From: JACCZZ01 sp044227805
GTDB lineage: Bacteria > Bacteroidota > Bacteroidia > Chitinophagales > UBA10324
Length of the DNA: 64,000 bases
Direction of reading: 5' to 3'
Assembly (NCBI GenBank): GCA_044227805.1
Contig: JBGAWA010000004.1
Span: forward strand, 15,126 to 79,125
Made by a program: the position numbers and the translations under genes. Position 1 is the first letter of the stretch. Every line of letters starts with the position of its first letter. Shown one piece after another: positions 1 to 10,400 of the stretch. Under the pieces are notes generated by a model, which saw only the letters and a program-made list of their open reading frames with translations, did not search any database and was not told the origin of the DNA.

Positions 1-694
1 TGGTTACATCCTGAAAAATGCCACCCTTCTTGATCAGCAACCGGAAGTGTGGTGCAGTGGCGGGATATGGAAGAATTGCTACACTAATGAGCTCTCAAAA
101 AATATCGCCAGGGCCATGTCTTCACCATTCGGTGTTGGCAATGCCAGCTTCAGGACCGGTCTGCAGAGCGGATATACGGATACCGTTGGCATGCCTATGT
201 ACCGTAGTTCCACCTTTCAATCCATCGGGCTTTTTGATGAAGCACTGATCCGCAACCAGGATGATGAATTTAATTACCGTGTTACGAAGGCCGGTGGCCG
301 CATCTGGCTGACCACGGAAACCTGGTCGAACTATTATGTTCGCCCAAGTTGGAAAAAACTTTTCAGCCAGTATTATCAATACGGCTACTGGAAAGTCTAT
401 GTAAATAAAAAACATAAAACTGTCACTACCCTGCGACAACTGGTGCCGGTCATCTTCACACTTTTCCTGATAACCGGCATCATCCTGTCCGTCATTCAAG
501 GCAGGCTCAATGAACCTTTCCTGTTTACTTTATTGCTATATACCGCCGTGGGACTGGGCTCAGCATTGAAATTCAGTTCACTCCCCAAAGACGTTCTGCA
601 GATTCTGACCTCCTTCTTCATTTTGCATTTTTCATACGGATGCGGTTACGCCAAGGGCATCATTGATTTTATAATACGCGGCAAACAACTTTAA
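1..694 (+). CDS. Glycosyltransferase family 2, ExoA-like (C-terminal part)
   Basis: The gene is open from the left edge of the window (reading from base 2), so its N-terminal GT-A domain and start are missing. What remains matches the second half of ExoA-like family 2 glycosyltransferases: a segment AMSSPFGVGNASFRTG, then a NQDDEFNYR motif in which the acidic residues are typical of the acceptor/catalytic region, then a Lys/Arg-rich QYYQYGYWK stretch. About three hydrophobic segments follow near the C-terminus, consistent with a membrane-anchored enzyme adding sugars to a lipid-linked or exported polysaccharide. The aminotransferase and phosphoglycosyl transferase downstream support a role in surface glycan assembly. 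The family call is firm; donor and acceptor sugars cannot be read. Confidence 0.85.
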   Translation, partial: GYILKNATLLDQQPEVWCSGGIWKNCYTNELSKNIARAMSSPFGVGNASFRTGLQSGYTDTVGMPMYRSSTFQSIGLFDEALIRNQDDEFNYRVTKAGGRIWLTTETWSNYYVRPSWKKLFSQYYQYGYWKVYVNKKHKTVTTLRQLVPVIFTLFLITGIILSVIQGRLNEPFLFTLLLYTAVGLGSALKFSSLPKDVLQILTSFFILHFSYGCGYAKGIIDFIIRGKQL

Positions 695-722
695 CAGGAG
701 GATGTTGTTGTATGGTTAATGT

Positions 723-730
723 TATTTTTG
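723..730 (+). promoter_or_regulatory. Bacteroidota -7 box (TAnnTTTG)
   Basis: TATTTTTG fits the Bacteroidota sigma-ABfr -7 consensus TAnnTTTG and lies about 100 bases before the aminotransferase start. Two TTG triplets at 705-710 could be the -33 element, although the spacing is somewhat short. Motif match only. Confidence 0.35.
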
Positions 731-826
731 CAGCTGGCGGTTTTTCTTTTCAGCAAAGAGCAGGTCAAGCGTTAACAAGCCAACAGATCGAAAGCAGATT
801 CATCCAATCAACTACCCAGACTCCAA

Positions 827-2047
827 GTGATACCGTTTTCTCCACCATATATCAGCGATAGTGTCATTAATGAAGTAGTTGATACGCTAAGATCAGGATG
901 GATCACCACAGGACCCAGGACAAAGCAACTCGAAAGAGAGCTGGCTGCTTATGTAGATGCCAGACAAGTGTTGTGTGTTAATTCAGCAACGGCAGGACTT
1001 GAACTGATGCTTCGCTGGTTTGGTGTGAAGGAGGGTGATGAAGTGATACTACCCGCCTACACGTATTCAGCCACCGCCAATGTGGTGATTCATTGTGGTG
1101 CCAAACCGGTCCTCGTTGATGTTAATGCTGATGACTTCAATATTTCCGTGCAGCATATACGTGCCGCCATCAGCGGGCGCACGAAGGTCATTATGCCGGT
1201 GGATATCGGAGGCTTACCCTGTGACTATGATGCCATCAACAGCCTGGTAAGTGAAGATCGTTTCGTTCATCTTTTCGCTCCTTCTACTGCCGAACAACAA
1301 ACCCTTGGCAGAATACTGGTGCTGGCTGATGCAGCGCATTCAATCGGAGCCACTTACCGGGGAAAAAAAACCGGCGCACTCACAGATGCAACTGTATTCT
1401 CCTTTCATGCAGTTAAAAATCTTACTACTGCGGAAGGTGGAGCGGTGTGCCTGAATCTGCCTTCGCCTTTCGATAACGATGCGGTTTACCGGCAACTGAA
1501 TACTAAATCACTTCATGGACAGAATAAAGATGCATTGGAGAAGGCACAAAAGGGAGGTTGGGAATATGACATTGTAGAAGCAGGCATGAAGTGCAACATG
1601 CCTGATGTGCTGGCAGCCATCGGCCTGGCATCGCTTCGCGAGTACGAATCAGTTCAACTGCCAAAAAGAAAACAGGTTATTGCACAATACCAGGCCGCGT
1701 TTAGTAAAATGAAATGGGCAGAAGTGCCAGAAACACATTCAATGCTAAGGGAATCATCGTACCATCTTTTCATGTTGAGGATTCATGGTATTGACGAACA
1801 AAGAAGGAATGCTGTGATCCGTAAGATTTTTGATCAGGATGTAGCCGTGAATGTGCACTTTAAACCTTTGCCTTTGCTTACCTACTATAAACAGCTTGGT
1901 TACAACATAGTTGACTATCCTGTCGCCTATGACAATTACGCCCGTGAAATTTCACTGCCCGTGTATGTTGACCTGACAAAAGAACAAATACTGATGGTGG
2001 CATCTACCGTTTCTAAATGTGTACAGGAAGTGTTGGAAACCGGTTAA
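827..2047 (+). CDS. DegT/DnrJ/EryC1/StrS family PLP aminotransferase
   Basis: This is a 406-residue enzyme of the sugar aminotransferase family, which transfers an amino group from glutamate to a keto-sugar nucleotide using pyridoxal phosphate. The PLP-binding lysine is visible as K197 in SFHAVKNLTTAEGG, and an ADAAHSIGA segment supplies the conserved Asp. The region before that Asp (about residues 140-165) is longer than in the shortest family members, a known subgroup feature. The start is a GTG at 827, giving the usual MIPFSPPYI N-terminus. With the glycosyltransferase before it and the phosphoglycosyl transferase 53 bases after it, it probably makes the amino sugar that starts a surface glycan. 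Exact substrate unknown. Confidence 0.9.
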   Translation: MIPFSPPYISDSVINEVVDTLRSGWITTGPRTKQLERELAAYVDARQVLCVNSATAGLELMLRWFGVKEGDEVILPAYTYSATANVVIHCGAKPVLVDVNADDFNISVQHIRAAISGRTKVIMPVDIGGLPCDYDAINSLVSEDRFVHLFAPSTAEQQTLGRILVLADAAHSIGATYRGKKTGALTDATVFSFHAVKNLTTAEGGAVCLNLPSPFDNDAVYRQLNTKSLHGQNKDALEKAQKGGWEYDIVEAGMKCNMPDVLAAIGLASLREYESVQLPKRKQVIAQYQAAFSKMKWAEVPETHSMLRESSYHLFMLRIHGIDEQRRNAVIRKIFDQDVAVNVHFKPLPLLTYYKQLGYNIVDYPVAYDNYAREISLPVYVDLTKEQILMVASTVSKCVQEVLETG

Positions 2048-2100
2048 GCAGGCTGCGGTCATTGAATTAACAAATACTATGTTTCGATCATGGAATAACT

Positions 2101-2700
2101 ATGTACCTGCTGACCAAAAGAATAATTGATATATCGTTGGCCTGCGCAGCACTTATTTTGTTGTCTCCTGTTTTCCTGCTCATTGCTATAGCAGTTAAAG
2201 CAGATTCAAGCGGCCCTGTCTTCTACCTGCAAAAGAGAGTGGGATTAAACGGGAGAATTTTCGACATCATAAAATTCAGGACAATGCATACCGGTGCTGA
2301 CCGGCAAGGGTTGCTGACAGTAGGTACTCACGATCATCGCATAACGAGCATCGGAAAATTCCTGAGGCGGTATAAGATGGATGAATTACCACAACTGATA
2401 AATGTGTTGATCGGCAATATGAGCCTTGTTGGGCCGCGTCCGGAAGTTGAAAAGTATGTTAACCTGTATGATGCAGAGCAGCGTAAGGTATTGCTTGCGA
2501 AGCCGGGCATTACAGACCCTGTTTCCATCGCCTATTTTGATGAAAATGAGCTGCTTTCCGGTTATGATAACGCAGAAGATGGCTATATCAAAGAAGTTAT
2601 GCCAGAAAAGCTTCGGATGAACCTCGAATATCTCCGGCAACGAAGCACAGCCTCCGACCTCGCCATCCTGATCAAGACCGTAGCCCGCATATTCTCCTAG
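2101..2700 (+). CDS. Short (PglC-like) phosphoglycosyl transferase
   Basis: This 199-residue protein is a minimal bacterial sugar transferase, which moves a sugar phosphate from a UDP-sugar to undecaprenyl phosphate and so starts glycan synthesis at the inner membrane. It has one N-terminal hydrophobic re-entrant segment (about residues 8-32), then KFRTM, the YKMDELPQLINV motif and the LVGPRPEVE signature of the family. It lacks the extra transmembrane and nucleotide-binding domains of the WcaJ-like paralogue at 46662-48083. Its position after a DegT aminotransferase suggests an amino-sugar phosphate as substrate, as in PglC systems (inference). Start ATG at 2101. Confidence 0.9.
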   Translation: MYLLTKRIIDISLACAALILLSPVFLLIAIAVKADSSGPVFYLQKRVGLNGRIFDIIKFRTMHTGADRQGLLTVGTHDHRITSIGKFLRRYKMDELPQLINVLIGNMSLVGPRPEVEKYVNLYDAEQRKVLLAKPGITDPVSIAYFDENELLSGYDNAEDGYIKEVMPEKLRMNLEYLRQRSTASDLAILIKTVARIFS

Positions 2701-2769
2701 CTGACAGTTGCCAGTTGTAATGACAGCGGCGTGGCAATTAAAGGCTTGCACCGTAGTTTGGTTCAGCTT

Positions 2770-2804
2770 GACCCGGATATTTCCATTGAAAAATCCGGGT
2801 TTAA
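2770..2804. repeat. Short copy of the TTTAACCC foldback repeat (one arm)
   Basis: A near-perfect inverted repeat (ACCCGGAT...ATCCGGGT) of the same sequence as the outer arm of the 162-bp dispersed repeat. It lies just after the phosphoglycosyl transferase gene, where it could act as a weak transcription terminator. Confidence 0.55.
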
Positions 2805-2913
2805 ATACCCTATCAGCAATTATATAATTAACTTCGTGCATCGAAAGTTGTGGTCAATCGTTCGGTTTTGCGACTGCCACCCATCTTTTCTAACCAGAAT
2901 CGGCGTACCTTAT

Positions 2914-3346
2914 ATGAATAAAGAACAGCTACTAAAGAAACTTCGGCTTGAAGGAGATCAGGCAGTTTTAATCGTGAATGCGCCTAAAGAATACCTGACC
3001 ATGTTTGGTGCAAAAATACAGCACGAAACCGCTGAAATCAGATGAAGGAAAATATGATTTTGTACAGTTGTTCTCCTCTTCCCAGGCTCAACTCGAAAAG
3101 CTCGTGTTGCAATGTTCCAAAGCCGGTAAATACAATTGCATCTTCTGGGCCTGTTATCCTAAAGGTGGTGGCATGATTAAAACGGACATTCGCCGCGACT
3201 CCGTGTGGACAGCGCTCGAGAAGGCCGGACTGCATCCTGTCTCACAGGTGGCCATTGACGAAACCTGGAGTGCATTGCGAGGAAGGCCGCCTGAAATGGT
3301 GGGTAAAAGTGAAGAAGCAGACGCCGAAGCTGATACCGGCGCCTGA
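2914..3346 (+). pseudogene. DUF3052-like protein, frameshifted
   Basis: Two overlapping frames together make one protein of about 143 residues. The first (from ATG 2914) gives MNKEQLLKKLRLEGDQAVLIVNAP and ends at a TGA at 3043. The second gives KYDFVQLF, FWACYPKGGG and QVAIDETWSALRGRPPE, the conserved core of DUF3052 family proteins. Removing one A from the five-A run near 3012-3016 joins them as MFGAKYSTKPLK with no other change. The lesion is thus a single extra base in a homopolymer, either a sequencing error or a young inactivating mutation. The function of the family is unknown. No operon partner is obvious. Confidence 0.75.
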
Positions 3347-3469
3347 AACAACGCAGCCGGCTAATATCATCAGCAACAGCGGATGATTCTTCCCGAGAAT
3401 AACATACTACATATTTGCATACGGCAATTGCCAGCCTGCATCAACTGTTTAATTCCTAAATCCCACGGC

Positions 3470-4060
3470 ATGTTCCATCGCACTGTTCCCGCTCTCCTGC
3501 TGTGTTTAAGTTTGTTATTTTTCTCGTGTAAAGAGTATGTAACCGGAAATGGCAACATCCTTACGGATGAGCGTACCGTTGATAAATTTAATAAGGTTGA
3601 TTTGCTCGGGTCTTCCAATGCTGAAATCATACAGGGAAGTGAATTCAGGGTTTCCATCAAAAGTTATGAGAACATAGTTCCATTGGTAAAAACGACCGTG
3701 TCAGATGGAAAACTTACCGTTTCTACCATCAAAAACATCAACCTTGCCAACACCACTGTGGAAGTGCAGATTACCTGCCCAACTCTGCAGGAAGTTACCT
3801 TGTCAGGGGCAGGCAACATGGTCATCAGTTCCTTTCATCAGCCAAATATGAAAGTCAGTCTGAATGGTGCCGGCAATGCAAAATTCTCAGACAGCGAATG
3901 CGATACTGTTTATGCAACACTATCCGGTGCAGGCAATATGCATGTAAAGGCAAAAAGTTACCTGGAAGCAACACTCAATGGAGTGGGCAATATCGAATAC
4001 GCAGGGGATCCGGTTGTTCAATCCAAAATTTCCGGTGTTGGTAATGTGACTAAGAAGTAG
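3470..4060 (+). CDS. DUF2807 (head GIN domain) lipoprotein
   Basis: This 196-residue protein begins at ATG 3470 with a lipoprotein signal peptide (hydrophobic run then FFSCKEY, Cys as lipidation site). The earlier in-frame ATG at 3383 would place about 29 polar residues before the signal peptide, so it was not chosen. The mature part is a beta-rich repeat with recurrent SGAGN, NGAGN and SGVGN motifs, typical of the DUF2807 'auto-transporter adhesin, head GIN' family, common in Bacteroidota. It is probably an outer-membrane-anchored beta-solenoid. Its function is not established, and the adhesin name in databases is speculative. Confidence 0.85.
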   Translation: MFHRTVPALLLCLSLLFFSCKEYVTGNGNILTDERTVDKFNKVDLLGSSNAEIIQGSEFRVSIKSYENIVPLVKTTVSDGKLTVSTIKNINLANTTVEVQITCPTLQEVTLSGAGNMVISSFHQPNMKVSLNGAGNAKFSDSECDTVYATLSGAGNMHVKAKSYLEATLNGVGNIEYAGDPVVQSKISGVGNVTKK

Positions 4061-4171
4061 CCAGCGGTATTACCGGCTGCAAATAACTCGTATCAATAAC
4101 GGTTTTATTCAAGAGTACTATTTCAGCCTGCCACTTGTGCTTTTTCGTGGCTTTTATAATGCCTATCTCAA

Positions 4172-4333
4172 TTAAACCCACGTTTTGTGGTTCAAAACGG
4201 CAACGGGTTTAACCCCGACGTAGAACTGCCTAGGGTTTGTGAAACATTTTCTTTTCTTGACAAATTGAGCAAACCCTTAGCAGTTCTTAGTCGCAGCGAA
4301 GCGGGATTTTTCCACTGAAAAATCCGGGTTAAA
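4172..4333 (-). repeat. Dispersed foldback repeat, full copy 1 (162 bp)
   Basis: This copy is the reverse complement of 42637-42798 with about 10 differences over 162 aligned bases (counted by eye). It has TTTAACCC-like ends and a central inverted repeat (arms 4222-4239 and 4270-4287, 30-nt loop). It fills the space between the convergent ends of the DUF2807 gene and the response regulator. No protein-coding potential is seen in it. Confidence 0.85.
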
Positions 4334-4371
4334 CGATTCAGACTTAATAATTTCCTGCAGTTAAAACTGGT

Positions 4372-5118
4372 TCAAGACGGTGACTTCACCGTCAGTTTAA
4401 ACCCCACTCCATGATGATTTTCAATTTCAACGTCACTGTCTGCCGCGAGGTACTTGCGCAGCTTTGAAATGAAGACATCGAGTGAGCGGCCAAGAAAATA
4501 ATCGTCACTGCCCCACACTTTCATCAGCAACTCATCACGCCGGATCACATTGTGCATGTTACAGCATAAAGCATATAAGATCTCCGCTTCCTTTTCTGTC
4601 AGTTTTCGCTTCTCTTCTTTCGCTCCGTTTTCCGGACGCGGCTTCCCCTGAGTGGGCTTTTTGCCGGGAATGCTCAGCTCGAAGTTTGTATAGTCAAACA
4701 AAATAGACCCAAGCTGAAAGGTTTTTTGTTTCGAATGATTGGCCCTGCTCCGCTTCAGGAAAACTTCCATGCGCAGCACCAACTCTTCAATGTTGAATGG
4801 CTTGGTGATAAAATCATCGCCGCCAGACTTAAATCCTTTAATTCGGTCCTCTTTTGCCGACTTGGAAGTGAGAAATAAGATCGGCAGACTGTCTTCCGTC
4901 TTCCTGATTTCTTCAGCCACCGCGTAACCGTCCTTCTTCGGCATCATCACATCCAGAATACACAGATCAAATTTGCTTTTTTTGAATGTATTGATCGCGG
5001 CCTGTCCGTCATCACACAGCGTAACCTGATAGCCGGAGATGGACAGGTAATCACGTATAACGGAAGCGAGGCTCCTGTCATCTTCCACTAATAGTATCCT
5101 GGCTTTTTCTGCCTGCAT
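4372..5118 (-). CDS. OmpR/PhoB-family response regulator
   Basis: This 248-residue protein has an N-terminal receiver domain (about residues 5-122) with the phospho-acceptor D56 in ILDVMMPKKDG, the acidic pair VEDD near the N-terminus and the conserved Lys in FITKPF. A winged-helix DNA-binding domain (about 140-245) follows, with KLTEKEAEILYALC and RSLDVFISKLRKYL. A charged linker rich in Lys/Glu separates them. It is the partner of the histidine kinase that starts upstream on the same strand; only nine bases separate the genes, so they are almost surely co-transcribed. Targets cannot be deduced. Confidence 0.95.
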   Translation of the reverse strand: MQAEKARILLVEDDRSLASVIRDYLSISGYQVTLCDDGQAAINTFKKSKFDLCILDVMMPKKDGYAVAEEIRKTEDSLPILFLTSKSAKEDRIKGFKSGGDDFITKPFNIEELVLRMEVFLKRSRANHSKQKTFQLGSILFDYTNFELSIPGKKPTQGKPRPENGAKEEKRKLTEKEAEILYALCCNMHNVIRRDELLMKVWGSDDYFLGRSLDVFISKLRKYLAADSDVEIENHHGVGFKLTVKSPS

Positions 5119-5127
5119 ATCAGCTTT

Positions 5128-6393
5128 TTATTTTTGAGGAAAAGTTAGCGTGATGGTAGTTCCGCGTCCAGGCTCGCTTTGCAAAGCGATTTTACCATGG
5201 TGGTCCTTCACGACATGCTGCACGTAATAGAGTCCGAGTCCAAATCCCTTTACATCATGCACATCGCCGGTGGATATACGAAAGAAACGATCGAAGATAC
5301 GGCGCACATATTTCTCCGGTATGCCAATGCCGTTGTCGGCCACAGTGACCAGGATCCCATTACCTGCATTTTTTGTACTCAAAATAATTTCCGGCGCCTT
5401 TGTACAATACTTAACGGCATTGTCTAAGAGGTTAAAAAATGTATTGGTGATATGCATTCGGTCACCTTGTACCACCGCGTTATCGGCCTGGAAATTTTTT
5501 ACCACCCTTCCACCTCTGTCGGTAATTATCTGCTCCACACTGATGATGGCCTCCTGCAGGCACTCATGAATATCAACGGATTCCATTTTGTATTTCATCT
5601 TCCTTTGATCCCATACTGCCACCTGTAACACACGCTCCACCTGGCTTTTAAGCCGTAATGCCTCCTGTTGTATGAGGTTTGAATAGCGTTCAATGGCGCC
5701 CGGCTGTTCAGCAATCTCCGGCCTGTTCAGTAACCTGGAGGTGACCAATATAGTAGAGACTGGTGTCTTGAACTCATGGGTCATGTTGTTCACAAAATCC
5801 TTCTGCACCTCCGACAACTGCTTCTGCCTGAAAATAGCGATGAGTGCGAAAGCAAAAAATATCACAACGACGAGCAACACCAATGATGAAAACAACCAGA
5901 TATTCATCGAATCGATCAGGTGGTTCGACTTATCAGGGAAATTGACAGAAAAATAATAGAGATCATTTTTCCATTGCGGCAATTCCCTCGGCGCACGATG
6001 CTTTTCATCTTCACTGAAGGAGACATAGTTGCCATACACAAGCTTCTGATGGTTACAGTCGTACACGCCATATTCGAAGTCGCTGTTTAACCCACGCGAC
6101 TTAAACTCCGCCTTCAGCAATGATTCCAGCACCTTTGTATCAATTTCACCATTGACACTCACCACGAAATAATTGCCTGACAACTGGTTCACCAGTCTCG
6201 CACTGGGAATCTGCTGATTGTTCATCTGCAACAATTGTTCGGCCACCCGCTGCAGAGAGGTGAATACATTCTGATCAAATTCCTTTTCATGCACGTCAAA
6301 GGCTTTCCTGAACCAAAAGATCTGCAGCACGACAATCCCTGCCATGGAGATAACGGCCAGTAACGTTATGATTTGGATAGTCCGGTTTTTCAT
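5128..6393 (-). CDS. Sensor histidine kinase
   Basis: This 421-residue membrane kinase has an N-terminal transmembrane helix (about 8-28), a periplasmic sensor region of about 130 residues without a recognisable fold, a second helix (about 165-188), a HisKA domain with H206 in NNMTHEFKTPV, and an HATPase domain with the N box (NLLDNAVKY), G1 box (DNGIGIP) and G2 box (GFGLGLYYV). It is followed by its OmpR-type response regulator. The domain plan resembles other Bacteroidota kinases of unknown signal. Confidence 0.95.
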   Translation of the reverse strand: MKNRTIQIITLLAVISMAGIVVLQIFWFRKAFDVHEKEFDQNVFTSLQRVAEQLLQMNNQQIPSARLVNQLSGNYFVVSVNGEIDTKVLESLLKAEFKSRGLNSDFEYGVYDCNHQKLVYGNYVSFSEDEKHRAPRELPQWKNDLYYFSVNFPDKSNHLIDSMNIWLFSSLVLLVVVIFFAFALIAIFRQKQLSEVQKDFVNNMTHEFKTPVSTILVTSRLLNRPEIAEQPGAIERYSNLIQQEALRLKSQVERVLQVAVWDQRKMKYKMESVDIHECLQEAIISVEQIITDRGGRVVKNFQADNAVVQGDRMHITNTFFNLLDNAVKYCTKAPEIILSTKNAGNGILVTVADNGIGIPEKYVRRIFDRFFRISTGDVHDVKGFGLGLYYVQHVVKDHHGKIALQSEPGRGTTITLTFPQK

Positions 6394-6768
6394 GGGTGTT
6401 ACAAGGCGCTTGGAAAGCCTTTGTCAATCGTACCTCTTTGTTTCCGCGTGAAATTACGGAAGATGTTTTTATTGAATCAACCGGAAACAGGTCCGGCTGT
6501 TGTTCACCAGCATCTGGCAGCGCAATTCTTAATTTGCAGGACATAGTGGTCTGTATCAAAAGCAATCTATTAAGTGGCAGATACCTTTATCTCTCCCACA
6601 CAACCCTGACCTTTTGATTGACAGAGCCGCTTGCACCGGTTACAGCACGTTAACAAAATTTTAAGAAATCTTAGATACCGGTTAACATCCGTTTGTTGAT
6701 GCAGCAACTAACTTTGAATGCTGATCAACTGATACAGTTGATGAATAAGGTATTACTTTTCCGGTAAG
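6394..6768. other. Divergent intergenic region
   Basis: This 375-bp stretch separates the histidine kinase (minus) from the DUF1573 gene (plus) and must hold both promoters. Apart from the -7 box listed separately, no RNA gene, repeat copy or convincing ORF was seen. Confidence 0.5.
6709..6716 (+). promoter_or_regulatory. Bacteroidota -7 box (TAnnTTTG)
   Basis: TAACTTTG fits the -7 consensus and lies 52 bases before the DUF1573 gene. TTTG at 6691-6694 is a possible -33 box, but the spacing is shorter than usual. Confidence 0.4.
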
Positions 6769-7197
6769 ATGAAAAAAACAACTGCTCTCCTGCTCCTTTG
6801 TTGCGCCTGTTATTTTACACAAGCACAAAATGCAAAATCAACGGCATCACCGGTAGCATGGTCCAGTGGTACGTCGCATGATTTTGGAAAAATCCTGCAA
6901 AACTCCCCGGCATCTTACTTGTTTGAATTTACCAATGCCGGAAAAGAGCCGGTTACCATTACAAAGGTGCAACCGTCCTGCAGCTGCACCGCTCAGGACT
7001 ATACGAAAGAGTCCATTTTACCCGGGAAAAAGGGATTGATTAAGATAACATACAATGCGCGAACAGCCGGCATGTTTAATAAGACCATCACCGTTGTAAC
7101 AGAGCCCGGCAGTGAGACTACCATTTTGACCATCACCGGAGAAGTAGTGCAGAAAGCGGAAGATGTCAGCAAACCACCACACGTGGTGAAAGAATAG
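6769..7197 (+). CDS. DUF1573 secreted protein
   Basis: This 142-residue protein has a signal peptide (MKKTTALLLLCCACYFTQAQ, cleavage after Ala-Gln) and one DUF1573 domain, an Ig-like beta-sandwich of the ASH/MSP type. The features seen are HDFGKI near the start, then VQPSCSCTAQDY and PGKKGLIKITYNA, which is the standard motif series. Such proteins are abundant in Bacteroidota and usually periplasmic or surface-exposed; the biochemical role is unknown. It stands alone with its own promoter-like box and strong terminator. Confidence 0.9.
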   Translation: MKKTTALLLLCCACYFTQAQNAKSTASPVAWSSGTSHDFGKILQNSPASYLFEFTNAGKEPVTITKVQPSCSCTAQDYTKESILPGKKGLIKITYNARTAGMFNKTITVVTEPGSETTILTITGEVVQKAEDVSKPPHVVKE

Positions 7198-7243
7198 TTT
7201 ATTTGGTTGAGAGGGTCAATTCGCATGAATTGATTCACTATTG

Positions 7244-7277
7244 CTCCGCCGGCTGGTTACCGGCGGAGATTTTTTTT
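7244..7277 (+). terminator. Rho-independent terminator
   Basis: A perfect 9-bp stem (CTCCGCCGG / CCGGCGGAG) with a 7-nt loop is followed by a T-rich run. It ends the DUF1573 transcript. Confidence 0.9.
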
Positions 7278-7406
7278 ATGCCTGTTGCTTCACCGGAGAA
7301 ATCAGGGATAAGCATTGACGTCAATAGGCTCAATGACAATGTTGACTAAGGGTAGTGATAAACAGGATGGCTGGGGGACTGCAAAAAAATTTGCTGCGTG
7401 CTGCAG

Positions 7407-10400
7407 TTACTGTTTTACCATTTTGGCAGTATAAATATTTCTGCCGGACGTAAGGCGCACGTGATAGATTCCTGCAACGAGTTGTTGAAGGTGGCCCACT
7501 TCAATGAAGTTCATTCCATTTACCAGTGAAAAAGACGAATTCAAAATCACTCTTCCTGACATATCCGTCACTTGTAACAAACCTTGCTGATCATCCGGAA
7601 TATTCAAGTATATGGTCATATTATCAAAAACAGGATTAGGGAAAATCGACATCATACCATCAGCCACAGACTCTTTCAAATCCACCCAACGAACGGCTGA
7701 ATAGGTGAAGGATGCATCGAGGTCAACCATCCTGAGGCGATAATAAATTTTTTGCACCCCCAATTCCTGCACCCGGTAATCTGTAATAGAATAATTAACC
7801 GGCTTCATGGAGGTGCCGGCAGCCTGCATCTGATCGATCTCTTCAAAATGAATCCCATCCAGGCTTCTTTCTATCGCGAAATAATTGGTGTTGTATTCCG
7901 CCTGCGTATTCCAGGCAAGAAGGCTGTTCCCTTCCGCTAAAGAAACCGTGAACTGTGTAAGCTCAACAGGCAGTATAAACACACCAACGCCTATGGCAAA
8001 GTCGGAGAAAGAAGTGCAGGAATATGCGAAACGTTCTGCATGGGCCGTACCACCCGTTTCTGTTTGTGTTGCATTGTCATGAGTGCCACATTGCTGATTC
8101 CATACTGCGCCGGTCGGATCGGCGGAATCAACGCGTTTCATCACTGCATAATAATAAGGTGATGTTGCCGAATTGGAATGTCCGCGTTCATTCAATGCCA
8201 CATTATATTCACATACCGGCGACACGATCAGCGACAGGGCCGCATCATACGGCTTAAAATTCCAATAGCCGGCATTCAGCCTGTCAAGGATGGTGGTACC
8301 ATTCACCACCAATGAAAAAGTTTCATCGCTGGTAGTAGTGATATCGGAAGTAAAAATGCCCACCAAATTGTCAATGTTGGAATTGGTCTTCATATCAAGA
8401 TAAGCCAACTCATAGCCGGCCGCGCTGGTCATGGTAGCGCCGCCTACCGGGAAAGCATAGTTACCGGTGGTGATGCCTCGTCTCAAAGGGCCATTTACCC
8501 ATGAGTCGGCGGCATTGTCGGATGCATCATAGATGATCGCACCTTCCGCACTATTTAACACATATACTTCTCCTGTGCCACAACTTACTATTCCGGAAAA
8601 CAACCTTAATGATTCAATGATCTGAATGGATGTAGCGCCGGCCAGTGAAACCTGTGGCGTTGCATCAGTATTGTTGATCGTAAGTCCATAGAAAGTTTCT
8701 GTATTGCCGTTAGCGGTACAGGTAATCGACTGATCGGCATTGCCGCCGAATTCCACATAGTTATTGTTGTCGGTAAAAGAACTTGAAGCGCCGCTTCTCG
8801 ACCAGTTTCCACCCACATAAAAATCGCCTGTGCCGGCGGCAAGCAGCAGCCCGCCGTCGGTTATAGTGATGTTGTTACGCACACCCCTTGTATCATTGAT
8901 GGTGAGCAGTGTTCCCACACCATTGATTTCTACATTGTAGGGAATACCGGGCAGGCCGGAGAAGATGGAGCCGGGAGCCCAGGTAAGATCGCTCGCATAC
9001 ACCTGGTAATCGATGTTATTCGCGAAGCGCAAAGTGGAGGCTGGTGAAGCAGAAAAGTAACATGAATTATAAACTACGCTGCCGCCAAGGTTCACCTGCA
9101 ATACACCTTGTATGGTGGTCAGATTGATACCACCGCTGATTCCAAAATCCATCATACCATCGGCAATCGTCACCAGTACCTGCTGATCAAATGTCAGTGA
9201 TCCGACGCCTCCGTTGTTCGCTACGGATTTGGTGAACCAGCTTATCTGGTTCGGGTTGGCGACAGATTTGATTTCAAACTTTCCTGTATTCACTCCCTGT
9301 GAATTGGTAATCACCCGGGCGCCATTCACGTAAATGTATCCGGTGGCTCCTCCGGCACTGTTGCCATCAAGATAAACCGTTCTGCCATTGAGGTCGAGTG
9401 ACCCGTTGTTGATCAGTTGCAATACATTGCCGCTCATTCCATTCACTTTGATGTCTGTAGCATTGGCAGGCGTCTTATCCGGTTGTACATAGGTGCCGGC
9501 ATTGGCTTTATCAATCACGAGGTAGGCAAAGGTTTCCGTCCCTGAGCCGGTAACGGAAACGATTTGATTAGCGGTGCCATTAAAAAAAACTGCTCTTCCA
9601 TTCGGCGTAAAAACGCCTGCAGCACTTCGTGTCCAGTCACCAGCCACTTTAACATCACCACCTGAAACACCGGACAGCGACAAGGAACCTGACAGGAAAA
9701 AGTCGTTGCCGATGATCAGCGGAATCAACATGTCATCACTGGCATAATCCATATAAACGGCCGATCCTGCGTCAATGGTGAGATCATTGGCCAGTGAAAA
9801 CACCGTCGAGTTATACGATTCATCATCTTTAGCCGGACGGAAGATGGTGTTGTTACTGAATTGAACATTATAAGGATAGCCTTTGCCGGATGAGGCACTC
9901 CATTCCAGACCACGGTCATAAGGCGGTGAAGAGTTGGCTGTATTATAAACCAAGGTTGATCCTGACGCATAGGTCGGAGCATTTGTGGTAACATAACCAC
10001 CGGCATCAATTCTGAATTTGGTATTCACAGTTGATGCACTGCCAAAATTCAACCCGCTGCTGCAACTGACTACATTAAAAGCAACCGTTCCGCTCACTGT
10101 CGCAACATCTATGGTAAAGGCAACTTCTTCCGTACCTGTTCCGGCAGTGAAGGTGCCGTTATTCGTGAAAGAGGTAGCAGAGCAGGTTCCGTCAATCGTG
10201 AGCTTCTTGTTGTTCTGCATCGTCAGCGAGCCCAATGCATTAATGGTTAGCGAATGGCAGGTGGCATTGGCATTGGAGATAACCGGATCATTGGCAACAT
10301 CTGAGATGAAGACGTCATAATATTTTGTCGGAACCAAGGCAGGCGACCAGTTGGTGGAAACATTCCAATCTGTACTGGTGGTTCCCGTCCAGGTAAGTAC

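Noticed and set aside
2386..2841. A minus-strand open frame of 151 residues opposite the phosphoglycosyl transferase
   Set aside because: It is antisense to a well-supported gene and has no family-like motifs.
6394..6768. Search for a small RNA or riboswitch between the kinase and DUF1573 genes
   Set aside because: No paired structure or known riboswitch motif could be drawn by eye.
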